From CBFFRJ01 sp051486985 (GTDB lineage Bacteria; Pseudomonadota; Gammaproteobacteria; Enterobacterales; Enterobacteriaceae), in the NCBI RefSeq assembly GCF_051486985.1, contig NZ_JAHVDV010000020.1, forward strand, positions 1 through 64,000: DNA of 64,000 nucleotides, written 5' to 3'. Each line of letters starts with the position of its first letter. Within the stretch, counting starts at the first letter, position 1. Below the pieces are notes generated by a model. The model saw only the letters and a list, made by a program, of their open reading frames with translations. It made no database searches and had not been told where the DNA came from. A program made the position numbers and the translations under genes. Positions 49,116 to 58,128 of this stretch are shown here, in pieces.

Positions 49116-51278
49116 TTACACTGTTTCCAGACGAGCATAAGCGGCAACCAGCCATTTGATACCCTGCCCCTGGAAGGCCACCTGCAAACGGCTATGCTCG
49201 CCACTGCCCTCCAGGTTCACAATGGTGCCTTCACCAAATTTCGCATGCCGCACGCGCTGGCCCAGTTTATAACCCGTGTCGTTTTCCGCCATCGGTGTTC
49301 CCAGCTGTTTATGGCTGACCGGACGGCTGACGGTGGCCCGTAAACGAACCTCTTCCACACACTCTTCCGGCAGTTCGCCAACAAAGCGTGACGGACGATG
49401 GTAAACCTCTTTGCCGTACAGACGACGCGTCTCGGCATAGGTCAGGGTGAGTTTTTGCATGGCACGGGTCACACCGACGTAAGCCAGGCGGCGCTCTTCT
49501 TCCAGGCGTCCGCCTTCGTCCAGCGACATCTGGCTTGGGAACATGCCCTCTTCCATACCGACAATAAACACCTGGGGGAACTCCAGCCCTTTCGCCGAAT
49601 GGAGCGTCATCAGCTGCACGGCATCCTGCCAGGTGTCCGCCTGCCCTTCGCCTGCTTCCAGCGCAGCATGGGAAAGAAACGCCTGCAGCGGCATTAAATC
49701 TTCATCTTCTTCGTTGTAGCTGAACTGGCGCGTCGCCGTCACCAGCTCCTCTAAGTTCTCAATACGTGTCTGGCCTTTCTCGCCCTTTTCCTGCTCGTAC
49801 ATCATGCGCAGACCTGAATCTTTAATGACCCGGTCAGTCTGCACGTGCAGGGGCATTTCCGCCGTCTCCTGGGCCAGCGCATCAATCAGCTCAATAAAAC
49901 GCTGCAAAGCGCCTGCCGCACGGCCTGCGAGTGCTTTTTCCTGCAATAGCTTACGGGTGGCCTGCCATAACGTCAGCTGACGATCACGGGAAGTCTGACG
50001 AACAACGTCCAGGGTACGATCGCCAATGCCACGCGTTGGCGTGTTAACTACGCGTTCAAAGGCTGCATCGTCATTACGGTTAGCAATAAGGCGCAGATAG
50101 GAGAGCGCGTCTTTGATTTCCTGACGTTCAAAGAAGCGCATCCCGCCGTAAATACGGTACGGCATGCTGGCCTGTAGCAGCGCCTCTTCCAGCACACGCG
50201 ACTGGGCGTTGCTGCGATAGAGGATCGCACACTTCTCAAGCGCACCGCCGTTGTCCTGCCAGGTTTTGATCCGGTTAACGACAAAGCGGGCTTCGTCGAG
50301 TTCGTTGAAGGCGCAGTAGAGCGAAATCGGCTCGCCCTCAATGCCTTCGGTCCATAACTTTTTACCCAGACGGCCATTATTGTTTTCAATCAGGGCGTTT
50401 GCCGCGCTGAGAATATTGCTGGTTGAGCGGTAGTTCTGCTCAAGGCGGATGGTTTCGGCACCGGGAAAATCTTTAAGGAAGCGCTGGATGTTTTCTACCT
50501 GGGCACCGCGCCAGCCGTAGATAGACTGGTCATCGTCACCGACAATCATCACCTTGCCGGTATCACCTGCCAGCAGTCGGATCCATGCGTACTGAATGTT
50601 GTTGGTGTCCTGGAATTCGTCCACCAGAATGTTGGTGAAGCGTTCGCGGTAGTGCTGGAGGATATGGGGTTTATTCAGCCACAGCTCGTGGGCACGCAGC
50701 AGCAGTTCAGCAAAATCCACCAGCCCTGCACGATCGCAGGCCTCCTGATAGGCCTGATACACTTTCTGCCAGGTCTGCTCCACCGGGTTGCCGTAGCTTT
50801 GAATATGATGTGGACGTATACCCTCATCTTTCTGCCCGTTGATGTACCACATGGCCTGACGCGGCGGCCACTGCTTCTCATCAAGGTTCATCGCCTTAAT
50901 CAGCCGCTTGAGCAAACGCAGCTGATCTTCGCTGTCAAGGATTTGAAAATCCTGCGGCAGATTCGCGTCCATATGATGGGCGCGCAGTAAGCGGTGCGCC
51001 AGCCCGTGGAAGGTTCCAACCCACATGCCACCCTGGCTGGTCCCCATCAGTTGGGCAATACGGTGGCGCATTTCGGCCGCCGCTTTGTTGGTAAAGGTCA
51101 CCGCCATAATCGAGTACGGTGAGCAGTTTTCCACGCTCTGCAGCCACGCAATACGATGGACCAGCACGCGCGTTTTACCACTGCCTGCCCCGGCCAGCAC
51201 CAGCATATTGGAACGCGTCGCCGCAACGGCGTCACGTTGTTTGTCATTGAGGCTGTCGAGCAGGTAAGAAACGTCCAT
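49116..51278 (-). CDS. uvrD: DNA helicase II UvrD
   Basis: 3'-5' superfamily 1 helicase for nucleotide excision and mismatch repair. It has 720 residues like E. coli. Walker A is AGAGSGKTRVL (about 29-39), Walker B VDEFQDTN, then VGDDDQSIYGWRGA (motif III), and HSAKGLEF and VGVTRAMQKL further on. The start at 51276-51278 gives MDVSYLLDSLNDKQR; two codons upstream also start with ATG. A LexA-like site lies about 50 bases before the gene, in line with SOS control. Confidence 0.98.
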   Translation of the reverse strand: MDVSYLLDSLNDKQRDAVAATRSNMLVLAGAGSGKTRVLVHRIAWLQSVENCSPYSIMAVTFTNKAAAEMRHRIAQLMGTSQGGMWVGTFHGLAHRLLRAHHMDANLPQDFQILDSEDQLRLLKRLIKAMNLDEKQWPPRQAMWYINGQKDEGIRPHHIQSYGNPVEQTWQKVYQAYQEACDRAGLVDFAELLLRAHELWLNKPHILQHYRERFTNILVDEFQDTNNIQYAWIRLLAGDTGKVMIVGDDDQSIYGWRGAQVENIQRFLKDFPGAETIRLEQNYRSTSNILSAANALIENNNGRLGKKLWTEGIEGEPISLYCAFNELDEARFVVNRIKTWQDNGGALEKCAILYRSNAQSRVLEEALLQASMPYRIYGGMRFFERQEIKDALSYLRLIANRNDDAAFERVVNTPTRGIGDRTLDVVRQTSRDRQLTLWQATRKLLQEKALAGRAAGALQRFIELIDALAQETAEMPLHVQTDRVIKDSGLRMMYEQEKGEKGQTRIENLEELVTATRQFSYNEEDEDLMPLQAFLSHAALEAGEGQADTWQDAVQLMTLHSAKGLEFPQVFIVGMEEGMFPSQMSLDEGGRLEEERRLAYVGVTRAMQKLTLTYAETRRLYGKEVYHRPSRFVGELPEECVEEVRLRATVSRPVSHKQLGTPMAENDTGYKLGQRVRHAKFGEGTIVNLEGSGEHSRLQVAFQGQGIKWLVAAYARLETV

Positions 51279-51299
51279 TGGCACCGCCGAAAGTCATCT

Positions 51300-51325
51300 G
51301 CCCGGTGGCATGAAGCCTACCGGGC
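51300..51325. repeat. REP-like hairpin between yigB and uvrD
   Basis: GCCCGG (51300-51305) and CCGGGC (51320-51325) with an inner GGC/GCC pairing and one bulge, resembling enterobacterial REP units. It lies between the LexA-like site and the uvrD start, so it would form in the uvrD leader. Confidence 0.5.
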
Positions 51326-51328
51326 ATA

Positions 51329-51344
51329 CTGTGGATTTATACAA
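51329..51344. promoter_or_regulatory. LexA-like site upstream of uvrD
   Basis: CTGTGGATTTATACAA fits the LexA consensus CTGT-N8-ACAG with one mismatch in the right half. Position 50 bases before the gene is as expected for uvrD, which is SOS-regulated in E. coli. Confidence 0.55.
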
Positions 51345-51356
51345 TACTGCTGGTGA

Positions 51357-52073
51357 TTATATCAGCGTGGTGAGGGATGCCAACCGCGAAATTTCCAGAT
51401 GGGGCAGCAAGCGGCTATCCGCCGCTGTTAACAGGTCTGCTCCTTCAGGCTTGATCCAGCAGGCCTGCATACCGCAACGGATTGCCCCCGCCACATCGGT
51501 CGTCAGATCATCGCCTACGTGCAGAATTTCCCCCAGAGGAATATTCAGACGCGCGGCGGCAAGATGGTACATATCGTTGAAGGGTTTCGCCCGCCCATCC
51601 GGACCTGCACGCAACACAAATTTGAAGTAGTCGTTAAGACCGAAAAGTTCCGGCTGCGCATTGCCATTGGTGATAGCCACCAGCGGCCATTTTTCAGCCA
51701 GTTTCGCCAGCGTCTCGTGCGTCTCCTGCGGTACATCAATACGGCTGCGCCATGTGGCGAAGTGGTGCATCGCCGCCTCAGCCCCTGCAGCGGCGTCCTG
51801 TGCGGTTAAGCCAGCACCAAGCATAGCGTTTTCCACCGCACGTCGACGCCATTCGGTCACGTCATGATAAATATCGGGTTCGGTCTCGCGCAGAGACTGG
51901 CGAATGCGATGTAAATCGGTGCTTTCCAGTGCGTTCAGCGAGGGGTGGTATTGCTGTACGAAGCGCAGAGACTCCTGCTCCGTGCGCAGGATGACCTGAC
52001 GGTTGTCGTACAGCGTGTCGTCCAGATCAAACGTCAGGGCCGAGATGAGGCCCGTTGGTCGGTAAAATCGCAT
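51357..52073 (-). CDS. yigB: HAD phosphatase YigB (ARPP phosphatase, riboflavin synthesis)
   Basis: Haloacid dehalogenase phosphatase that dephosphorylates 5-amino-6-(5-phospho-D-ribitylamino)uracil in riboflavin synthesis; E. coli YigB has this activity. It has 238 residues. Motif I is FDLDDTLYDN (about 15-24), motif II AITNGNAQ, motif III Lys in RAKPFNDMY and motif IV HVGDDLTTDV. Its ATG overlaps the xerC stop by one base (TAATG), so the genes are coupled. It is last of the lptM-dapF-yigA-xerC-yigB series. Confidence 0.95.
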   Translation of the reverse strand: MRFYRPTGLISALTFDLDDTLYDNRQVILRTEQESLRFVQQYHPSLNALESTDLHRIRQSLRETEPDIYHDVTEWRRRAVENAMLGAGLTAQDAAAGAEAAMHHFATWRSRIDVPQETHETLAKLAEKWPLVAITNGNAQPELFGLNDYFKFVLRAGPDGRAKPFNDMYHLAAARLNIPLGEILHVGDDLTTDVAGAIRCGMQACWIKPEGADLLTAADSRLLPHLEISRLASLTTLI

Positions 52074-52975
52074 TATTTCCCCCGTTTGGCGCGTGGATGC
52101 GCTGCGTCATACACCGAGGCAAGGTGTTGAAAATCAAGATGAGTATAAATTTGCGTGGTGGAAAGATTAGCATGCCCGAGTAGCTCCTGCACGCCGCGCA
52201 GGTCGCCGCTGGATTCCAGCATATGGGTGGCGAAAGAGTGGCGTAGCTTATGCGGATGCACGTGGCTGTTCAGCCCCTGTTTGATCCCCCATTCAGCAAA
52301 ACGTTTTTGCACGTTACGCGCCGAAATACGTTTGCCAAGTTTCGACAGAAACAGGGCATCGTCATCGGTGCCGAAAAGGCCGCGCAAATCGAGCCAGTGT
52401 TCAATCCAGATAACCGCATTACGCCCGATGGGCAGCCGGCGCTCTTTGCTGCCTTTCCCCATCACCCACACTTCGCCGCTCTCCAGATCCATGTGTTTCA
52501 CATCCAGCCCCACCAGCTCCGACAAGCGTAAGCCAGCCCCGTACATCACTTCCAGCATCGCGCGATCGCGCACCGCCAGCGGATCGTTAAGATCGATATC
52601 CAACAGACGATTAACATCATCAACATCAATATTTTTGGGCAGATGGCGTGGCGTGGCGGGCGCTGACACTCCCTTTGCCGGGTTTGCAGGCAACTCGCCC
52701 TGACCGACCATCCAGTCAAAGAAGCTGCGCAAGGCGGAAAGACGCAGCGCGAGGCTGGTCGCGCCAAGACCCTTACGGCGGCTGCGCACGGCGATGGCAC
52801 GAACCATGGCGGCGTCACATTGTTGCCAGCGCTGCAAGTGCAGCGTTTCGCTCAGGGCAATGATGGCATCAAGCTGACGCTGATAATTGATAAGGGTGAT
52901 GGGGCTGAGCTGTCGCTCAACGCGCAGATAGCGAAGAAAATCTGCGACGGCGGCGTGTAAGGGCGAGTCGGTCAT
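52073..52975 (-). CDS. xerC: Site-specific tyrosine recombinase XerC
   Basis: Resolves chromosome dimers at dif with XerD and FtsK. 300 residues (E. coli 298): N-terminal core-binding domain (about 1-100) and catalytic domain with Arg in GAGLRLSELVG, HKLRHSFATHML (His-x-x-Arg), the second His in LLGHANLSTTQ and the Tyr nucleophile in QIYTHL. The ATG at 52973-52975 overlaps the yigA stop (ATGA), which favours it over the ATG five codons upstream. Confidence 0.97.
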   Translation of the reverse strand: MTDSPLHAAVADFLRYLRVERQLSPITLINYQRQLDAIIALSETLHLQRWQQCDAAMVRAIAVRSRRKGLGATSLALRLSALRSFFDWMVGQGELPANPAKGVSAPATPRHLPKNIDVDDVNRLLDIDLNDPLAVRDRAMLEVMYGAGLRLSELVGLDVKHMDLESGEVWVMGKGSKERRLPIGRNAVIWIEHWLDLRGLFGTDDDALFLSKLGKRISARNVQKRFAEWGIKQGLNSHVHPHKLRHSFATHMLESSGDLRGVQELLGHANLSTTQIYTHLDFQHLASVYDAAHPRAKRGK

Positions 52976-53679
52976 GCGCGCTCGATCCAACGCTCCAGCA
53001 GGTCAGGCAACATCATGGCGATCTCCTCTATAAGCTGAGTGCCCTGCCCGGACTGATAGTGGTGCGGGTCCCGGCTGCTGAAGATAACCACACCCAAATC
53101 GGCGTCACGTCCCATCATGGAAACGGCAGCAGAACCAATGGCTTTGGCGTCGGGTAACAGCAACAGGAGTTCCGGCCCGTTCAGCGAGCCCAGGTAATGC
53201 TGCTGTTGGCCCAGCCGTTGGATGCGAAAAGGTTCGAACGCCTGGCGAGAGAGCGCCAGATGCGTAAAGCCAGAGGGTGCGCCAAGCCGCCAGCGGTCGG
53301 GGAAAAGGCGAATGGTCGCGCCCGCAAGCCCCAGATCTTTTGCCCAGCGCTGGAAGCGGTTAAGCATCTCTTCAAGGCTGCCCGCCGATGCCAGCTTACT
53401 TTGCAGGCGCAGGAGGCGATAAAACAGGCCTTCATTTGCGCTGGCCTGTTCCATCAGAAGCGTCATGTTCTCTTCCAGCACATTGATGTGATTGCGCGCG
53501 CGCGCCATATGCCATTCCACAAGAGAAACCATACCGCGTACCGGGTGCGGCACCTGAATTTGTTCCACTGCGTGGGCATTACGAATAAAGAATTCAGGAT
53601 GACGCAGGAGATACTCCACAACCGCGCTGTCGTCCAGTTCGGCAGGCGCCTCCTGCTGCTCTTCCCCAACGTGCTTCAT
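52972..53679 (-). CDS. yigA: DUF484 family protein YigA
   Basis: Conserved protein of 235 residues, the E. coli length, in the DUF484 family, whose fold is GAF-like. A helical N terminus (about 15-90) is followed by the GAF-like domain (about 95-235; DRWRLGAPSGFTHLALSR, SMMGRDADLGVVIFSSRD). The function is not known; conserved linkage to dapF and xerC is typical of gammaproteobacteria. The ATG at 53677-53679 overlaps the dapF stop. Confidence 0.92.
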   Translation of the reverse strand: MKHVGEEQQEAPAELDDSAVVEYLLRHPEFFIRNAHAVEQIQVPHPVRGMVSLVEWHMARARNHINVLEENMTLLMEQASANEGLFYRLLRLQSKLASAGSLEEMLNRFQRWAKDLGLAGATIRLFPDRWRLGAPSGFTHLALSRQAFEPFRIQRLGQQQHYLGSLNGPELLLLLPDAKAIGSAAVSMMGRDADLGVVIFSSRDPHHYQSGQGTQLIEEIAMMLPDLLERWIERA

Positions 53680-54500
53680 AGATGAATAAATCCGTCGTAG
53701 ACATGTGCTGCCGGGCCGGTCATGTACAATGGTTGGCCCGGCCCTCTCCAGGCGATATCCAGCCGGCCGCCCGGCAAGTCGACTCGTACTTCGTCGGCCA
53801 GCAGACCCTGCTGAATGCCAACGGCGACGGCTGCACATGCGCCGCTGCCACAGGCCTGCGTTTCGCCAGCACCACGTTCATAAACGCGCAGACGAACAGC
53901 ATCTCGTTTAACCACCTGCATAAAACCAATATTGGCGCGCTCAGGGAAACGTTCATGGCTTTCCATCACCGGCCCCAGCGTTTCCACCGGCGCGGTGTCA
54001 ACGTCATCAACCTGAATCACGCAATGTGGATTGCCCATTGAGACAACCCCGAACATTATGGTTTGCTCCGCTGCACGCATAATATAGGTCTTTTCCGCTT
54101 TGTTAGCGCGAAACGGGACCTGCGATGGTTCAAAGTTAGGCTCGCCCATATTCACGCGCACCAGCTCGTCTTCCGTCACGCTTAATACCATTCGCCCGTT
54201 GGCGGTGCTGACGCGGATATCGCGTTTATTGGTGAGACCTTTGAGGCGGACAAAGCGGGCAAAGCAACGTGCGCCGTTGCCGCACTGCGACACTTCGCTG
54301 CCGTCCGCGTTAAAAATGCGGTAGTGGAAATCAAGTTCAGGATCATAAGGGGGTTCAACCACCAGTAACTGATCGAACCCGACGCCCAGGTGCCTGTCTG
54401 CCATACGGCGAATAAGCTCCGGGGAGAAAAAGACATTCTGCGTCACCGCGTCGACGACCATAAAATCGTTGCCAAGGCCATGCATCTTCGAGAACTGCAT
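53676..54500 (-). CDS. dapF: Diaminopimelate epimerase DapF
   Basis: Interconverts LL- and meso-diaminopimelate for lysine and peptidoglycan synthesis. It has 274 residues like E. coli. The two catalytic cysteines are in SQCGNGARC (about 73) and QACGSGACA (about 217), placed in the two symmetric halves. It is cotranscribed between lptM (44 bases upstream) and yigA (4-base overlap). Confidence 0.98.
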   Translation of the reverse strand: MQFSKMHGLGNDFMVVDAVTQNVFFSPELIRRMADRHLGVGFDQLLVVEPPYDPELDFHYRIFNADGSEVSQCGNGARCFARFVRLKGLTNKRDIRVSTANGRMVLSVTEDELVRVNMGEPNFEPSQVPFRANKAEKTYIMRAAEQTIMFGVVSMGNPHCVIQVDDVDTAPVETLGPVMESHERFPERANIGFMQVVKRDAVRLRVYERGAGETQACGSGACAAVAVGIQQGLLADEVRVDLPGGRLDIAWRGPGQPLYMTGPAAHVYDGFIHL

Positions 54501-54544
54501 TATCTACTCCAATTACCTGCGCGGGTACGGAACGGGGATCGTAA

Positions 54545-54745
54545 TTAGTTAACCTGGCTCGGGCCACCGTTATCACCACGATCGTTACGATCCGGCGTAG
54601 TCGACTGGAGAACGGGTGACGCTTTTTGCGTGGGCGGCGGCGCGTTTTTATCTGCCGGCGGGAAATACAACGGTCCTTTCAGACCACAGCCTGTCAGGCT
54701 GAATAAGGCCAGCATTACGGCCAGCGTGCGACACACATCTTTCAT
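54545..54745 (-). CDS. lptM: LPS assembly lipoprotein LptM (YifL)
   Basis: Small outer-membrane lipoprotein that helps LptD form its native disulfides within the LptDE translocon. It has 66 residues (E. coli 67): signal sequence with lipobox LTGC (Cys20), then GLKGPLYFPPADK, the conserved stretch, and a Pro/Thr-rich disordered tail. It is first of the dapF operon and divergent from cyaY. Confidence 0.94.
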   Translation of the reverse strand: MKDVCRTLAVMLALFSLTGCGLKGPLYFPPADKNAPPPTQKASPVLQSTTPDRNDRGDNGGPSQVN

Positions 54746-54882
54746 TGTAGGTAGCCTGTTAGTTCATCCTTTCTTTTATCTATCATCGCAGGAGAAGGCA
54801 CAAAAGCAAGAGTTTGCACACACCCTGCATCGGGAAATATTTCGCGTTATACTGCCGCCATCACCTAAAACGGGAAACAACA

Positions 54883-55206
54883 ATGAACGACAGTGAATTT
54901 CATCGCCTGGCTGACACCCTTTGGGAAACCATCGAGACGCGTCTGGACGACCGGGATAGCGACAGTGATATCGACTGCGAAATCAACGGCGGCGTGCTGA
55001 CCCTCACTTTTGAAAACGGCAGCAAAATCATTATCAACCGTCAGGAACCTCTGCATCAGGTGTGGCTGGCGACTAAGCAGGGCGGCTACCACTTCGATCT
55101 CAAAGAGAACGAGTGGGTATGCGATCGCTCAGGTGAAACGTTCTGGGACTTGCTGGAACAAGCGGCGACGCAGCAGGCAGGCGAAGAGGTAAGCTTCCGG
55201 GGATAA
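54883..55206 (+). CDS. cyaY: Iron-sulfur cluster assembly regulator CyaY (frataxin)
   Basis: Bacterial frataxin; binds iron and modulates the IscS-IscU cluster assembly machine. The 107 residues (E. coli 106) contain the acidic first helix (DDRDSDSDIDCE, about 22-33) and the beta sheet signature NRQEPLHQVWLATKQGGYHFD. The start at 54883 matches MNDSEFHRLADTLW; the upstream in-frame ATG adds residues with no match. It is convergent with cyaA, with a repeat-type hairpin between. Confidence 0.96.
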   Translation: MNDSEFHRLADTLWETIETRLDDRDSDSDIDCEINGGVLTLTFENGSKIIINRQEPLHQVWLATKQGGYHFDLKENEWVCDRSGETFWDLLEQAATQQAGEEVSFRG

Positions 55207-55225
55207 CGGCTCGTTTTGCTGCTCT

Positions 55226-55268
55226 CTGCCGGGAGAGGAGTGGGGTGAGGGCATCAGGCCGCACCCCA
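55226..55268. repeat. Intergenic hairpin repeat between cyaY and cyaA
   Basis: GGGGTG (55242-55247) pairs with CACCCC (55262-55267), enclosing GGGC and GCC. The flanking GGGAGAGGAGTGGGGTGAGG resembles short intergenic repeats common in enterobacterial genomes. No T-run follows, so it may serve as an mRNA-stabilising end rather than a classical terminator. Confidence 0.5.
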
Positions 55269-55276
55269 ACAGGGAG

Positions 55277-57820
55277 TCAGGAGAAATACTGCTGCAACAT
55301 CGGTGCGTCGTTATCCTGACTGGCAGACGCGACCGGCGTAATGGACTGATTGCGGAACGGGATGACCTGCACCCGATTATCCACATTTACAATCTGATAG
55401 AACTGCGGCAGGTTAAAGTTGATAAAACTCGAGCCGTAGGTAAAGCGGTCATGAGACGAGGAGTAGAACCGGCTCACGTCACGCACCAGCTCCTCTTTGC
55501 TGCCTTCGCAGTGATGATAGACTTCCGCGCGGTTGCTCTCATCCAGAATATAGATGTTGAAACCGTCATCGCCCGTCTCTTCAAAGAAGAATTGAATGAT
55601 CCCTTCACTGGCAAAGCCATCCACCACTTGCGGCAGTTTAACGTGGTTGGTTTCGACCTGAACCGACAGACCGTGCAGCTTGTTATGCGAAATGGCGCCG
55701 TAAAACTCGATCGCATTTTCCAGTTTTTGCACCGACACATTAAGACGCTCGAAGAAAAGGCCCCAGGTCTGCCCGGCCACACGCAATGCCTTAAAGCGGC
55801 CCGTTTCCTGACGGGTGCTGGAGAGGCGAAGCTCAATGCACTCGGAAACCAACTGCTGGACGCGGGTACGTATTAACCCACGAAGGTGCTGGCTGTAACA
55901 GAACACCTCAACGCTGTCCGGCGGTGCCGCGTCCTGATGCATCTTGCCAAGGATGGTCTTCAGCGCTTCAATCATCGCCTGCTCGCCGTTAAAGTGTAGC
56001 GTGCGCACTTCATTCCACGAGTTTCGATACAGCAGGTCGACGCTACCCACCAGGCAGTTTTGCTGCTCGCCAAAGCTGAACACATCCAGCTTACGGAAAT
56101 CAAAATGCACAACCTGGTTACGGAACGCCACGGTCGGGTCGTACTCCAGGTTGACGATAATGGCCAGATGACGAATTTCACATGGGCTGTAGAGGGCTTT
56201 TGGCGTGGGCGCAGGCAGGCGCAGCGGGAAGTGATGCGACACGTTCGCCACCATCTCCTGCAGTTTTGCCAGGTCGACAATACCATTGCCTTTTACATAC
56301 AGATGCGTACGCGACGTCAACAGACCATTAAACCACGCCCAGGCCACCAGTTTGTTCAGGTAGCGGTTATATTCCAGCGGTTGATGGCTGACGATAGAGT
56401 CCATGTTCGGGGCGCGGTTGTAGAGATACCAACCGGTGCGGTTCGCACGGCCTGGCGGAACATGGATAAAGGTTAAATTTGGCTCGGAGAGATCCGGCGA
56501 AATCTGCGGGTTAACTAACGTAACTTTGCCCGGCAGCGCTTCAAACGCGGCATATAACTTACGGGTCAGCACACCGATGTCCTGCGGACTGGCGGAGACG
56601 CTCAGATTATTGCGGCGCGCAAAGCGGATCAGGTTACGGTAGCTCTGCATCATTGCATCAAGCAGTTCATTGTGCGCTTCACGCACCTGATCGATTTTCC
56701 AGTTTGCCCGGTTATCCAGCATCGTGAGGCGAGCTTCGTCCCACCCCCACTCTTTGACTAACTGACTGACGACTTCTCGCCGCCAGCCAACACAGGCACG
56801 CTCACGGCTCAGTTTCTCACACACTTTTAAGTAGAAACATCGACGAACAAGGTCCAGGCGAGTGTGGTCTTCGATAGCGGTCAGATAGTGGGTTACGCGC
56901 TCCAGCATCATGCAGTAATGATCGAGACCGAACGAGACGATTTCGCCATCGTGCAGACGCTGTTTAATGTCTTTCGCCAGAAGGCGGGTGTTTGGATACT
57001 CCCAGGAATAGGCTTCAAGCAGCAATGTTTTCAACACCGCTTTGTACGGGGAGTCGATACTTTTATAGAGCTGCCAGAGGCTGGCGCCGAAATACTCTTC
57101 AGCAGACAGCGAGCTCAGGCCGCCGAGATCCAGCCATTCATTCGGCGTAAGTACACCCTGTGCGTAGAGGGTCATGACGTAGTCGTCATAGTGCTCTTCT
57201 TCATCGCCCGGCACCATATTCCACAGAATACGCTTACCCGCCAGGCGCACAGCGGTGCGGTAGAATTCATCAAGCAACAAAATGTGCTGCGTGGAGCCAC
57301 AGTCTTCACCACCCAGACTGCCGCTTTCATTATGGCGGAAGCGGTTTTCATCAATTAAGAAGAAGCTCACCTCGACGCCCAGCGATGCCGCCCAGCTCTC
57401 CAGCAGGCTACATTTGCGCTGTAACAGCTGGCGTTCTTCATTATCAAGCCAGGACTGGTGACACACCCAGATATCAAGATCGGAAGAACAGCTCTGCCCT
57501 ACCGAAGAGGTACTCCCCATGGTATAGACGCCCGTAATCGGCAGTTCGCCTTTTGGCGACTCCTGCGCAGGCATGCCACGGTAGAGTTCGAGTTCATGCA
57601 GGTAGTGCAGTTGGGTTTCATCAGGCGTGTAAAGGCAGATGCCTTTTGGAACGTTACCATCGAGGTAACCCGGCATCAGCGGATGGTGATAGTGCAGCAA
57701 TGTCGGCAGCAGACTGTACACCTGCTGAAAAGCAGGTCCCATAGCAGCAAGCGCGCGGTCCACACGCAATTGATTTATGGCATCCAGTCTCTGTTTCAGA
57801 GTCTCAATATAGAGGTACAA
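55277..57820 (-). CDS. cyaA: Class I adenylate cyclase CyaA
   Basis: Makes cAMP from ATP, controlled by the glucose PTS. It has 847 residues (E. coli 848). The N-terminal catalytic half (about 1-450) has GSTSSVGQSCSSDLDIWVCH with the metal-binding Asp pair; the C-terminal half is the regulatory domain. The start is TTG at 57818-57820, as in E. coli (LYLYIETLKQRLD), with AGGCG upstream; the rare codon limits translation in E. coli. The upstream CRP-like site indicates feedback by cAMP-CRP. Confidence 0.97.
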   Translation of the reverse strand: MYLYIETLKQRLDAINQLRVDRALAAMGPAFQQVYSLLPTLLHYHHPLMPGYLDGNVPKGICLYTPDETQLHYLHELELYRGMPAQESPKGELPITGVYTMGSTSSVGQSCSSDLDIWVCHQSWLDNEERQLLQRKCSLLESWAASLGVEVSFFLIDENRFRHNESGSLGGEDCGSTQHILLLDEFYRTAVRLAGKRILWNMVPGDEEEHYDDYVMTLYAQGVLTPNEWLDLGGLSSLSAEEYFGASLWQLYKSIDSPYKAVLKTLLLEAYSWEYPNTRLLAKDIKQRLHDGEIVSFGLDHYCMMLERVTHYLTAIEDHTRLDLVRRCFYLKVCEKLSRERACVGWRREVVSQLVKEWGWDEARLTMLDNRANWKIDQVREAHNELLDAMMQSYRNLIRFARRNNLSVSASPQDIGVLTRKLYAAFEALPGKVTLVNPQISPDLSEPNLTFIHVPPGRANRTGWYLYNRAPNMDSIVSHQPLEYNRYLNKLVAWAWFNGLLTSRTHLYVKGNGIVDLAKLQEMVANVSHHFPLRLPAPTPKALYSPCEIRHLAIIVNLEYDPTVAFRNQVVHFDFRKLDVFSFGEQQNCLVGSVDLLYRNSWNEVRTLHFNGEQAMIEALKTILGKMHQDAAPPDSVEVFCYSQHLRGLIRTRVQQLVSECIELRLSSTRQETGRFKALRVAGQTWGLFFERLNVSVQKLENAIEFYGAISHNKLHGLSVQVETNHVKLPQVVDGFASEGIIQFFFEETGDDGFNIYILDESNRAEVYHHCEGSKEELVRDVSRFYSSSHDRFTYGSSFINFNLPQFYQIVNVDNRVQVIPFRNQSITPVASASQDNDAPMLQQYFS

Positions 57821-57913
57821 GACATATCGCCTGATGTTTACAGAAAAGCCAATTAAGCCGTTACCCTTTTTCGCCTTCATCTTTGAGGTAGTAAAGACGA
57901 AAAAATGGTCTAA

Positions 57914-57933
57914 AACGTGATCAATTTAACACC
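57914..57933 (-). promoter_or_regulatory. CRP site at the cyaA promoter
   Basis: CGTGA-N6-TAACA (57916-57931) fits the CRP consensus and, on the minus strand, GTTAAATTGATCACG is the same as the CRP site I recall from the E. coli cyaA P2 promoter. It lies about 95 bases before the TTG. The remaining part of 57821-58128 carries the divergent cyaA and hemC promoters; I could not place their boxes with confidence. Confidence 0.75.
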
Positions 57934-58128
57934 TTGCTCATTGACCGTAAAGAAAGATGCGCTACTTACCAGTGTAGCACCCTTCACTACGTGTAAATTC
58001 CCACTTACAACTGAGGCGAGTCTTATCGCGATGGTCAAACCCGCCACTTCCAGTGCATTAACCGCAAACCTGACACCCTAAGACAACAATGTTAGGATGG
58101 TCAACAGACGATAATGACGGTAACAAGC